DNA of 12,656 bases from Armatimonadetes bacterium RBG_19FT_COMBO_69_19 (GTDB lineage Bacteria; Sysuimicrobiota; Sysuimicrobiia; Sysuimicrobiales; Kaftiobacteriaceae). Location: contig MENB01000165.1 in NCBI GenBank assembly GCA_001768125.1, positions 1 to 12,656 of the forward strand. The letters run 5' to 3'. The notes under the pieces were generated by a model. That model worked only from the letters and a program-made list of their open reading frames with translations. It searched no databases and was not told where the DNA came from. Position numbers and translations under genes: made by a program. Shown here in pieces: positions 5,982-12,655 of this stretch (its first letter is position 1; the number at the start of each line of letters is the position of its first letter).

Positions 5982-6116
5982 ATGCGGAAGATCATTGTGG
6001 CTGCGCTCGTGGCTCTGTTGCTGAGTCTTACTACAACGGCAATTGCTGGTGACTCCCTGCCCGGTGGTTCGGCTCGTTTCTGGATTGCCGGAGACAGCCT
6101 GCCGGGCGGCAGCTAG
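5982..6116 (+). CDS. Secreted 44-residue repeat peptide, candidate pheromone precursor
   Basis: An unlisted small gene of 44 codons. AGGAGG (5969-5974), 7 nt before the ATG, is among the best ribosome binding sites in the window. Residues 1-22 form a textbook Sec signal peptide: MRK, a hydrophobic core rich in V, A and L, then TTTAIA with an A-x-A site before Gly23. The mature part holds GDSLPGGS twice, at 23-30 and as the C-terminus (37-44), separated by ARFWIA. Both copies are preceded by Ile-Ala, so a second cut after WIA would release an identical octapeptide. The DNA copies differ at 10 of 30 nt, all silent. It lies directly upstream of an HTH-TPR regulator gene, as small pheromone genes often lie beside RRNPP receptors. 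There is no Cys, so it is not a lipoprotein or a disulfide-bonded bacteriocin. The pheromone role is inferred; a small cell-envelope peptide is the main alternative. Confidence 0.8.
   Translation: MRKIIVAALVALLLSLTTTAIAGDSLPGGSARFWIAGDSLPGGS
6012..6113 (+). repeat. Duplicated IAGDSLPGGS coding unit within the peptide gene
   Basis: Two 30-nt units encode the same decapeptide IAGDSLPGGS: codons 21-30 (6042-6071) and codons 35-44 (6084-6113). Codon by codon, Ile, Asp and Leu are identical. Ala, both early and late Gly codons, Pro and both Ser codons differ. The Ser pairs TCC/AGC and TCG/AGC need two and three base changes. The repeat is therefore old and conserved at protein level, not a recent copy. 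Confidence 0.85.
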
Positions 6117-6136
6117 TCCAACCCAAGACACAAGGC

Positions 6137-6167
6137 GGCCGCCGCTCTCCCGCCGGGAGCGACGGCC
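6137..6167. terminator. GC-rich stem-loop after the peptide gene
   Basis: GGCCG (6137-6141) pairs with CGGCC (6163-6167), and CGCTC (6143-6147) pairs with GAGCG (6157-6161), with a single C/A mismatch between and a 9-nt loop. It begins 20 nt after the peptide stop codon. The downstream sequence GTCCCGTTCCCCC has no U run, so it could be a partial terminator or attenuator. It could also be a stem protecting the 3' end of the peptide mRNA. It separates peptide and regulator transcription. Confidence 0.5.
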
Positions 6168-6197
6168 GTCCCGTTCCCCCCCGCCGGTCCATCTGCG

Positions 6198-6248
6198 AAC
6201 TTCCATGCAACTTCCATCGTTGCAGGAGATAATCGACTCACACATAAC
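6198..6248 (+). promoter_or_regulatory. Predicted promoter and repeats upstream of the HTH-TPR regulator
   Basis: AACTTCCAT occurs at 6198-6206 and 6209-6217, an 11-bp period. Overlapping it is an inverted repeat, TGCAAC (6206-6211) and GTTGCA (6219-6224) around 7 nt. A good -10, GATAAT (6228-6233), follows with no clear -35, which suits an activator-dependent promoter. Alternatively TTGCAG (6220-6225) and CATAAC (6243-6248) at 17-bp spacing form a weaker promoter. Either would place a transcript start shortly before the regulator gene at 6297. Confidence 0.45.
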
Positions 6249-6296
6249 AGCACAGGGCATGGACCTTGCTAGTAGGGGTAGGGGGAGGAAGATGGC

Positions 6297-7523
6297 ATGG
6301 GCGGCCTCGGAACGCGGATTCGCCAACTGCGCCAGTCGCGCGGGCTCACGCAGGAGCAGCTCGCCGGCCGGGAGCTAACCAAGAGCTTCATCAGCCTGCT
6401 CGAGCGGGAGAAGACGTCTCCCTCGGTGGAGACACTCGGCCTCCTGTCCCGGCGGCTGGGCACGTCCGTGGACGCCCTGCTGGGATCGCAGGACCGGTTG
6501 CCGGAGCAGGTCGCCGCGGGCCTGCTCGCCCTTAGTGCCGAGGCGCTGCGAAAGCGCAACGCGCCGCATGCGAAAGAGCTGCTCGGCGCCGTGAGCATCC
6601 TGTCTCGCTCGTACCGGCTCGACGAAACCGATCGCGAGCTCGTCCTCCAGTGGGCTCAGGTCGCGCTCGAGGAACGGGAGTTCGATACGGCTTCCTCGCT
6701 TGCCGCAGAAGCAAAGACGCGAGCTGAGCAGGCGCGGGACCTGTGGCGCACGGGCCGGGCTCTGCTCGTCCTCGGGACAGCGGCGCTGCGGCGCAGGGAC
6801 ATCCCGGCGGCCGTCCAGCACCTGAATGCATCGCTGGACATCCTCCGCAGGGCGAAGGCCAGTCGCGATCCGGCTCGCGTGGAGGCGCTGATCAACCTGG
6901 CGAGCGCGCTGGTCTACGCCGGTGACTACACGCGCGCGACTAAGCGGTACTACGAGGCGGCCCGGGCGCAGGTTACGCAGCAACATCCCGTCCTCCGGGC
7001 CCGTGCGCTGTGGGGACTCGGTGCTGCCTACCGTCATCAGGGAGAGCTCAGTAGCGCTATTGAGGCGCTCGTCGGCGCCCGGGACTTGTTCGAGAAGTCG
7101 GAAGATCTGCCGGACCTGGCCCACGTCCTCCACAACCTCGGCCAGGTGGCGGCCGAGCAGCAGCACAACAAAGACGCGCTCCGCCACTTCCACCATGCCC
7201 TACGCGTAGCCGAGCGTCTGAAGATGCAGGTGCTCCACGCCAACGTCCTGACGGAGATCGCGCGGGTCCACGTCACCCTGGAAAGCCTGGACGACGCCGC
7301 TGCGTTTGCCTCGCAGGCGCTGTCCGAGGCGAAGGCCGCGGGGGACCCGGTCGAGACCGCAGAGGCCCACGTCGTGCTCGGCCGCATCGCCTTTGCCCGC
7401 GGGAACCCGGCAGAAGGCACGAGGCTGATCAAGACCGCCGCCGAGATGTTCACCGCCCAGGGCATGAGCCATCGCGTCGCCGAGCTGGCCCGCGAGGCAG
7501 GGATGGCGCTGCTCGAGCGTTAA
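6297..7523 (+). CDS. XRE-family HTH transcriptional regulator with TPR array (RRNPP-like)
   Basis: A 408-residue protein; the ATG has GGAGG (6284-6288) 8 nt upstream. Residues 5-62 are an XRE/Cro-type helix-turn-helix (IRQLRQSRGLTQEQLA, SFISLLEREKTSPSVETL, LGTSVDALLG). The rest is all-helical. Six tetratricopeptide repeats recur every 40 residues (about 153, 193, 233, 273, 313 and 353), and two degenerate ones cover about 72-146. A 40-residue period, an N-terminal XRE domain and about 400 residues in total match the peptide-binding RRNPP regulators, especially the NprR layout. Their concave TPR surface binds imported oligopeptides of 5-10 residues and so switches DNA binding. The secreted repeat-peptide gene directly upstream would supply such a ligand. 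HTH-TPR proteins without a peptide partner also exist. The proline dehydrogenase gene follows after 14 bp. Confidence 0.92.
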   Translation: MGGLGTRIRQLRQSRGLTQEQLAGRELTKSFISLLEREKTSPSVETLGLLSRRLGTSVDALLGSQDRLPEQVAAGLLALSAEALRKRNAPHAKELLGAVSILSRSYRLDETDRELVLQWAQVALEEREFDTASSLAAEAKTRAEQARDLWRTGRALLVLGTAALRRRDIPAAVQHLNASLDILRRAKASRDPARVEALINLASALVYAGDYTRATKRYYEAARAQVTQQHPVLRARALWGLGAAYRHQGELSSAIEALVGARDLFEKSEDLPDLAHVLHNLGQVAAEQQHNKDALRHFHHALRVAERLKMQVLHANVLTEIARVHVTLESLDDAAAFASQALSEAKAAGDPVETAEAHVVLGRIAFARGNPAEGTRLIKTAAEMFTAQGMSHRVAELAREAGMALLER

Positions 7524-7537
7524 CCCACCAGGCGGGC

Positions 7538-8452
7538 ATGCTCACCCGCCGCCTCATCCTCCTGCTGGCCGGCAGTCCCACGATCCAGCGCTTCGTCCGC
7601 CGTTACGGCATGCGCCTGGGCGCCGCGCGTTTCGTCGCCGGCGAGACGCTGGACGAATGCGTCCAGGTGCTCGGCCGACTTAACCAGTCCGGCCTGATGA
7701 CGAACACGACGCTCCTCGGCGAGAGCGTGCACGACGAGGGCGCGGCGGGGGAGATCGTCGAGATCTATAACCGCATCCTCGACCGCATCGCGCGCGACGG
7801 TTTGATCACGAACCCATCCGTCAAGCTCACCCACCTGGGGCTCGACATCAGTGAAGAGCTCGCCTACACGAACCTCCGCCGGCTCGTCGAACATGCCGCG
7901 CACCTGCGGAACTTCGTACGGGTCGACATGGAGGACTCGCCGAGGGTCGACCCAACGCTGCGCATCTATCGCCGGCTCCACGAGGACGGCTTCACGAACG
8001 TCGGGGTCGTGCTGCAGTCCTACCTGTACCGGACCGAGAACGACCTGGCCCGGCTCCTCCCCCTCCGGCCGAATCTGCGCATCGTCAAGGGCGCCTACCT
8101 CGAGCCGCCCCAGATCGCTTTCCCGCGCAAGGAGGACGTGGACCGGAATTACGTCCAGCTGACGGAGCGGATGCTGTTGGAAGCCGGCTTCACCGCGATC
8201 GCCACGCACGATGACCGGATCATCGGCTGGGCCATCGACTTCATCGAGCGGCGCGGCGTCCCGCACGATCGCTTCGAGTTTCAGATGCTCTACGGCGTGC
8301 GGCCCGCCCTCCAGCTGGACCTCGTGCGCCGCGGCTACCGCGTCCGCGTGGCGACCCCCTACGGGCGGGACTGGTACCCCTACCTGATGCGCCGCCTCGC
8401 CGAACGGCCCGCAAACGTGTTCTTCATGGTGCGGAACCTGCTGCGGGGATGA
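7538..8452 (+). CDS. Proline dehydrogenase (monofunctional)
   Basis: A 304-residue stand-alone proline dehydrogenase, close in length to the Thermus and Deinococcus enzymes. It is an FAD-dependent (beta-alpha)8 barrel that oxidises L-proline to pyrroline-5-carboxylate and passes electrons to the quinone pool. Visible family blocks are PSVKLTHLGL with Lys97, VRVDMEDSPRVDPTL (128-141), GVVLQSYLYRT (156-166), RIVKGAYLEP with Lys184, ATHDD (222-226), FEFQMLYGVRP (246-256), and the substrate-binding YLMRRLAERP (282-291). The start follows a modest AGGCGG. Only 14 bp separate it from the regulator stop, so the two are probably cotranscribed. No pyrroline-5-carboxylate dehydrogenase gene is in the window. 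Proline catabolism is a possible output of the upstream regulator. Confidence 0.95.
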   Translation: MLTRRLILLLAGSPTIQRFVRRYGMRLGAARFVAGETLDECVQVLGRLNQSGLMTNTTLLGESVHDEGAAGEIVEIYNRILDRIARDGLITNPSVKLTHLGLDISEELAYTNLRRLVEHAAHLRNFVRVDMEDSPRVDPTLRIYRRLHEDGFTNVGVVLQSYLYRTENDLARLLPLRPNLRIVKGAYLEPPQIAFPRKEDVDRNYVQLTERMLLEAGFTAIATHDDRIIGWAIDFIERRGVPHDRFEFQMLYGVRPALQLDLVRRGYRVRVATPYGRDWYPYLMRRLAERPANVFFMVRNLLRG

Positions 8453-8566
8453 TCAGCACCTCCGGCAGCGCCTCGAGCGGACTCAGAAACCAGATTGGAA
8501 CCTGTCTGCGCGCCCGGACGTAGGGGAATGTGCAGGACGAACATACCTTCCCGGGAGGCAACCCAG

Positions 8567-9043
8567 ATGAGAATCATGCGCGTCGGTGTCATGGTGCTCG
8601 CCCTGATCCTCGCGCTCACCTCGATCGCCGCGGCCGGCCCGGACAAATCGAAGCCCGCCAAGCCGGCGAAGATCAAGATCCACACGCAGGGCGAGATCTT
8701 CTGCCCGGCGGCGGCGCTTGTCTTCGGCGATGTGGTGATCTCCCCCAGCCGCTGCTACATCGTGTACGTGCTGCGGGACAGCCGGGGCACGTTCCTGGCC
8801 TTTGCCGCTCGCGACGCGAAGATCCCGCCCGGGCAGCTGGTTCGCCTGAACACGCCGGCCGGGGCGAAGCTGAAGGGACGGATCTTCTACCTCGTGCCGC
8901 TGCGGACGGACAGGGTCATTGTCCCGGTGAATTCGATGACGCTCGTAGCGTTCAGGGCGGAGGACTACGGGCCGCGCCTGACGCTCGTGCTGACGAGCGC
9001 GGCGACCCCGAACCTGTCGATCACCTTCGCGGTCCGCTTCTAG
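8567..9043 (+). CDS. Small secreted protein of unknown function
   Basis: 158 residues. The ATG at 8567 has GGGAGG (8553-8558) 8 nt upstream. An N-terminal signal peptide (RIMR, hydrophobic core, SIAAAG) probably cleaves near residue 23. A Lys/Pro-rich linker (PDKSKPAKPAK) follows, then a compact beta-rich domain with only two Cys (FCPAAA and SRCYIV), likely disulfide-bonded after export. Blocks such as SRGTFLAFAARDAKIPPG, LKGRIFYLVPLR and PNLSITFAVRF have the alternating hydrophobic pattern of a beta-sandwich. I do not recognise a family. Its stop TAG (9041-9043) overlaps the stop of the convergent lipoprotein gene in CTAG. No terminator is seen between them. Confidence 0.78.
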   Translation: MRIMRVGVMVLALILALTSIAAAGPDKSKPAKPAKIKIHTQGEIFCPAAALVFGDVVISPSRCYIVYVLRDSRGTFLAFAARDAKIPPGQLVRLNTPAGAKLKGRIFYLVPLRTDRVIVPVNSMTLVAFRAEDYGPRLTLVLTSAATPNLSITFAVRF

Positions 9044-9645
9044 GGGATCGTGTAGCGGACGAGCTCGCTCCCGCCTTCGCGCTGGAGCTCGCCGCGCTGT
9101 TCCTCGCGCGCAATCTTCACGATCCCGACGCCCGGCGCATACCAGGTGAAGAGCGTCACCGTCAGATCCGCACGGGTGGTGACGGTCTTCACCTTCCACG
9201 CCTTGAACGTACCCGCAGTGACCTTCACCGTTTCTTCGCCCACCCACTCCTCGGTGATCCTCGACGGTACCGGGGTGTCGGTCGGGACCCAGGACCACGA
9301 CCGGCCTGCCTCCGGGGGGAGGAGGAGGACGGTGCGGGGCGGATCCACCACGACGCGGCGGCCGCCGCTCTCGGTCTCGACCACGCGGATCTCTGACGGC
9401 GTCGTCTCGTAACAGATGCGGGTGACCCGCTCGCGGCCATCCCGCGCGGTCTTTGTCTCGACGACCGCGCACGCCGCCGGCCCCACCGTCTTTTGGGCGA
9501 CGACGCGGGCGGTGATGTCCGCACCGTCCTCCGCCCTTCGCGTCCATGTGGCGCCCATGACGAGCGGAAAGTATGAGGAGGATGGTGCGGGCCTTTCCTG
9601 GCAGCCCGCGGCGACCACGAGCATCAGGATGAGGACAATTCTCAC
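9040..9645 (-). CDS. Putative lipoprotein of unknown function
   Basis: 201 residues with a short signal peptide and the lipobox VAAGC (Cys15), so it is probably lipid-anchored after signal peptidase II cleavage. The mature protein is beta-rich: YFPLVMGATWTR, CAVVETKT, LLLPPEAGRSWSWVP, EETVKVTAGTFKAWKV, FTWYAPGVGIVKI. The final block, a Trp-Tyr-Ala-Pro-Gly-Val-Gly stretch, is common in uncharacterised exported beta proteins. The start is a GTG at 9645 that overlaps the stop of the molybdopterin gene as GTGA (9645-9642), with AAGG just upstream, so translation is probably coupled. The 3' end shares CTAG (9040-9043) with the convergent secreted-protein gene. Function is unknown. Confidence 0.8.
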   Translation of the reverse strand: MRIVLILMLVVAAGCQERPAPSSSYFPLVMGATWTRRAEDGADITARVVAQKTVGPAACAVVETKTARDGRERVTRICYETTPSEIRVVETESGGRRVVVDPPRTVLLLPPEAGRSWSWVPTDTPVPSRITEEWVGEETVKVTAGTFKAWKVKTVTTRADLTVTLFTWYAPGVGIVKIAREEQRGELQREGGSELVRYTIP

Positions 9646-12251
9646 GACACCTTCTCGCGCTCCCGCAGGGCCTCGAGCAGCCGGCGCGGCGTCACCGGCA
9701 GCGAGGTGAGGCGGACGCCTGCGGCATCGGCGATGGCATTGGCGATGGCCGCGCCCCCCGGGATCACCGGCGGCTCGCCGACGCCCTTCGCCCCGAAGGG
9801 GCCGAACTCCGAGGCCACCTCGACCATCACCGTCTCCATCGGGGGAGTCGTGGACGCCTTTGGGATGGGGTATTCGGTGAACCCCCAGGTGAGCAGCGTC
9901 CCCTGGTCGTCGTACGTCATCGCCTCGAGCAGCCCCCAGCCGATGCCCTGCACCGCGCCGCCCCGCATCTGGCCTTCCACGGCCGGCGGGTTGATCGCGA
10001 ACCCCACGTCCTGGATCACCACGTAGTCGAGGATCTGCGCTTCGCCCGTCTCACGGTCCACGCGCACCTTCGTCAGATGCGCGGCGAATCCCGGCGAGCC
10101 CTTGGGGGATGGCAGGTTGCCGTTCCCGTATACCGGCGCGTACTTCGCCCCGAAGCTCATGAACTCCGAGGCCACCTCGACCATCACCGTCTCCATCGGG
10201 GGAGTCGTGGACGCCTTTGGGATGGGGTATTCGGTGAACCCCCAGGTGAGCAGCGTCCCCTGGTCGTCGTACGTCATCGCCTCGAGCAGCCCCCAGCCGA
10301 TGCCCTGCACCGCGCCGCCCCGCATCTGGCCTTCCACGGCCGGCGGGTTGATCGCGAACCCCACGTCCTGGATCACCACGTAGTCGAGGATCTGCGCTTC
10401 GCCCGTCTCACGGTCCACGCGCACCTTCGTCAGATGCGCGGCGAATCCCGGCGAGCCCTTGGGGGATGGCAGGTTGCCGTTCCCGTATACCGGCGCGTAC
10501 TTCGCCCCGAAGCTCATGCTCTTGCGCGCGATCTCGGCGAGCGCGATCTGCTTCTGGGATGTTCCCTTCACCCGCACCTGGCCTTCGGCGATCTCCAGGT
10601 CGTCGGGGCGCGCCTCCAGTTCCGCGGCGGCGATGGCCAGGATCTGCCGGCGCGCATCCTCCGCGGCGGCCTTCACCGCCGGTCCCACGGTGTACGTGAT
10701 CTTGCTCCCCCCCGACGCCCCCGCATACGGCGCCTGGTCGGTGTCGGCGATGACCACTTGCACCTGGTCTACCGGGACGCCCAGGACCTCGGCGGCGATC
10801 AAGGCCATGGTCGTCGCTGTGCCCGTGATGTCGACCATGCCGAGCACCACCTGGAAGGTGCCGTCGGTGTTCGCACGGATGCACGCTGAGGCGGACTCCA
10901 CGCCACCGGTCCAGCCGCCGACCGCCACGCCGTATCCGATGCCTTCCCCGCGCTCCCGATGCCGGTACTTCGGGTGGTCACGGAGCGCCTCGAGGACCTG
11001 GCGCATGCCCATCCGGTTCCACGGCCGGCCGTTGGGCATCGGGTCGCCCGTCCCCGAGCAGTTGCGCAGGCGCAGCTCGACAGGGTCCATCCGCAGCTGC
11101 TCGGCCATGATGTTCATCTGGGACTCTATGGCGAACGTGGCCTGGGGCGCCCCCGGCGCACGGTACGCGCCGTTGGGGGGCTTGTTGGTCAGGACTTCGA
11201 GCGCCTCGATGAGCAGGTTCGGGGTCTTGTAGTAGCCGCCCAGCAGTACCGCCGCGATCGACGCCGGCGCGCCGGGTTCCGCTCCCGCATCGAAGACGAT
11301 CTTCGCCTGCAAGGCCACCAGGGTGCCGTCACGCTTCACGCCCGTGCGCAGCCAGATCTCCGCCTCGGGACCGGGGGTGCTCATGAGGAAGTCCTCGCGG
11401 CGGGTGAGCACGACCCGCACCGGGCGCTTCGTGACCACGGCCAGTGCCGCGGCGAGCGGCTCGAGCAGCATGAACTTCCCGCCGAACGCGCCGCCGACGG
11501 TCATCGCGACGACCTTGACGCGGGACTCCGGATATCGGAGCGCCTTCGCCACCTGGGCTTTCACGTAGAACTGCGCCTGGGTGCTGGTGTACACCACAAC
11601 GGCCTGCATCACCGGATCGAGGGTGGCCACGGTGGCGTGCGGCTCCATGTACGACTGATGCAGCCTGCCGGTCGCGTAGGTGTGCTCCACGACCAGAGCG
11701 GCTTCCTTGAACCCGAGCTCGACGTCCCCCCGCCGAAAGGTGTAGGTGTTGGCCACGTTGCGCGGCTTCGTCTCCTTGCCCCCCTTGACGTCCACCGTGG
11801 AGTGGGCCGCGGCTTCCTCGTCGTCCTCCGCGTCCCGCCGCACGAGCGGCGCGCCATCCCGCATCGCCTCACGCGGGTCGAGGACCGCCGGCAGGACCTC
11901 GTACTCCACCTCCGCGCCGAGCCGCTCCACCCCATCGGCGGCCGCGCTTTCGGCCTCCGCGAGGACGACGGCGACGGGATGCCCGGAGTACAGCGCCTCA
12001 CCGTGCCTGGCCAGGAGGTTGCTTGAAACCCCTTCCGGCAAATCCTCTTCGGTGACGACGTTGACGACGCCGGGAACCCCGAGGGCGGCCGCCTTCGGCA
12101 GCCGGGTCACCCGCGCGTGCGGATGCGGGCTCAACAACAGCCGGGCGTGGAGCATCCCCGGCAGCTGCAGGTCTTCGGTGTACCGGGCGCTCCCGGTAAC
12201 CTTCCCGAGTCCCTCGATGCGCTTGGTGGGCTTGCCGACGACGGCGGTCAC
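9642..12251 (-). CDS. Xanthine/aldehyde dehydrogenase-family molybdopterin-binding subunit with internal duplication
   Basis: 869 residues, but two identical 119-residue segments (579-697 and 698-816) lie in tandem. Without one copy the length is 750, normal for the family. The start GTG (12251) has GGAGGGAG 9 nt upstream. It opens with the a/b hammerhead (KRIEGLGKVTGSARYTEDL). Molybdopterin contacts include GGAFGGKF, NGAYRAPGAPQATFAIES, TGTATTMALIAAEVLGV, GGSKITYT and GGAVQGIGWG (now present twice). The catalytic Glu lies in GAKGVGEPP (Glu826). Such subunits hydroxylate purines, aldehydes or N-heterocycles and need 2Fe-2S and FAD partners, which are not in this window. AYRAPGAPQ rather than AYxCSFR argues against form I CO dehydrogenase. 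Both ends overlap neighbours by 4 nt (GTGA). Whether the enlarged protein is active is unclear. Confidence 0.92.
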   Translation of the reverse strand: MTAVVGKPTKRIEGLGKVTGSARYTEDLQLPGMLHARLLLSPHPHARVTRLPKAAALGVPGVVNVVTEEDLPEGVSSNLLARHGEALYSGHPVAVVLAEAESAAADGVERLGAEVEYEVLPAVLDPREAMRDGAPLVRRDAEDDEEAAAHSTVDVKGGKETKPRNVANTYTFRRGDVELGFKEAALVVEHTYATGRLHQSYMEPHATVATLDPVMQAVVVYTSTQAQFYVKAQVAKALRYPESRVKVVAMTVGGAFGGKFMLLEPLAAALAVVTKRPVRVVLTRREDFLMSTPGPEAEIWLRTGVKRDGTLVALQAKIVFDAGAEPGAPASIAAVLLGGYYKTPNLLIEALEVLTNKPPNGAYRAPGAPQATFAIESQMNIMAEQLRMDPVELRLRNCSGTGDPMPNGRPWNRMGMRQVLEALRDHPKYRHRERGEGIGYGVAVGGWTGGVESASACIRANTDGTFQVVLGMVDITGTATTMALIAAEVLGVPVDQVQVVIADTDQAPYAGASGGSKITYTVGPAVKAAAEDARRQILAIAAAELEARPDDLEIAEGQVRVKGTSQKQIALAEIARKSMSFGAKYAPVYGNGNLPSPKGSPGFAAHLTKVRVDRETGEAQILDYVVIQDVGFAINPPAVEGQMRGGAVQGIGWGLLEAMTYDDQGTLLTWGFTEYPIPKASTTPPMETVMVEVASEFMSFGAKYAPVYGNGNLPSPKGSPGFAAHLTKVRVDRETGEAQILDYVVIQDVGFAINPPAVEGQMRGGAVQGIGWGLLEAMTYDDQGTLLTWGFTEYPIPKASTTPPMETVMVEVASEFGPFGAKGVGEPPVIPGGAAIANAIADAAGVRLTSLPVTPRRLLEALREREKVS
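9804..10518. repeat. Exact 357-bp tandem duplication (two copies)
   Basis: 9804-10160 and 10161-10517 read as identical by eye, and the match runs one base further (to 10518). 357 is 119 codons, so the frame is kept. The copies encode residues 698-816 and 579-697 of the molybdopterin subunit, each running from MSFGAK to EVASEF. A 13-mer, CTTCGCCCCGAAG, recurs at 9786, 10143 and 10500. Just left of the first unit it is followed by five different bases (GGGCC instead of CTCAT), so the joint is not at the 13-mer itself. It is either a recent duplication or an assembly error. Confidence 0.95.
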
Positions 12252-12655
12252 GTGGATGGACTCCCTCCGAACCCGATCTCGTACGTCTCGAAGAGGCGGC
12301 TGTACAGATCCAGCGCGTAGCGGTCGGTCATCCCTGAGATGTAGTCACAGACCACGCGGGGGACGCCCGCGTCGTGGAGCCGCTCCTGCGTCACCCGGGG
12401 CAGCAGGCGGGGCTCTTTCGCGAACATCTCGAACAGGCTGCGCACGAAGCGCCGGGCCTTCTGCTCCATGAGCAGTTTCTCCGGGTGATAGTACACCACG
12501 TCCCGCAGGTAGAACGCGAGCTGGCGCAGCTGGCCTTCCCGCAGCCCGCTGAGGCGGATCAAACGGCTCTGGCGCATCGCCGCCTCGGAGGAATCCGGCG
12601 CCGCCTCGCGCAGCCTCTCCTCCGCGACGCGGATGACGTCCTCGACGAGCCGGCC
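12248..12655 (-). CDS. Deoxyguanosinetriphosphate triphosphohydrolase-like protein, C-terminal part
   Basis: The frame is open to the window edge; 135 C-terminal residues are present and the HD-domain catalytic part lies beyond 12656. An internal ATG at 12577 is not the start because coding continues upstream (GRLVEDVIRVAEERLREAAP). The sequence RQLAFYLRDVVYYHPEKLL, the KARRFVRSLFEMFAKEP block and RVVCDYISGMTDRYALDLYSRLF, read in two adjoining parts, match the C-terminal helices of dGTPase-like (Dgt type 2) proteins. These hydrolyse dNTPs to deoxynucleosides and triphosphate and affect dNTP pools. The stop overlaps the GTG start of the molybdopterin subunit gene (GTGA, 12251-12248), so the two genes are cotranscribed and probably translationally coupled. 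Confidence 0.88.
   Translation of the reverse strand, partial: GRLVEDVIRVAEERLREAAPDSSEAAMRQSRLIRLSGLREGQLRQLAFYLRDVVYYHPEKLLMEQKARRFVRSLFEMFAKEPRLLPRVTQERLHDAGVPRVVCDYISGMTDRYALDLYSRLFETYEIGFGGSPST

Noticed and set aside
6057..6113. LPGGS read as a sortase-type LPxTG cell-wall anchor in the 44-residue peptide
   Set aside because: The motif is at the extreme C-terminus with no hydrophobic segment or basic tail after it, so it cannot be a sortase signal.
6117..6240. CRISPR or mobile-element signature in the spacer with repeated AACTTCCAT
   Set aside because: There are only two copies 11 bp apart, with no spacers, no inverted element ends and no transposase gene. A promoter operator is the simpler reading.
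10077..12026. Long plus-strand ORFs antisense to the molybdopterin subunit
   Set aside because: They are GC-rich antisense shadows. Their repeats merely mirror the 357-bp duplication.
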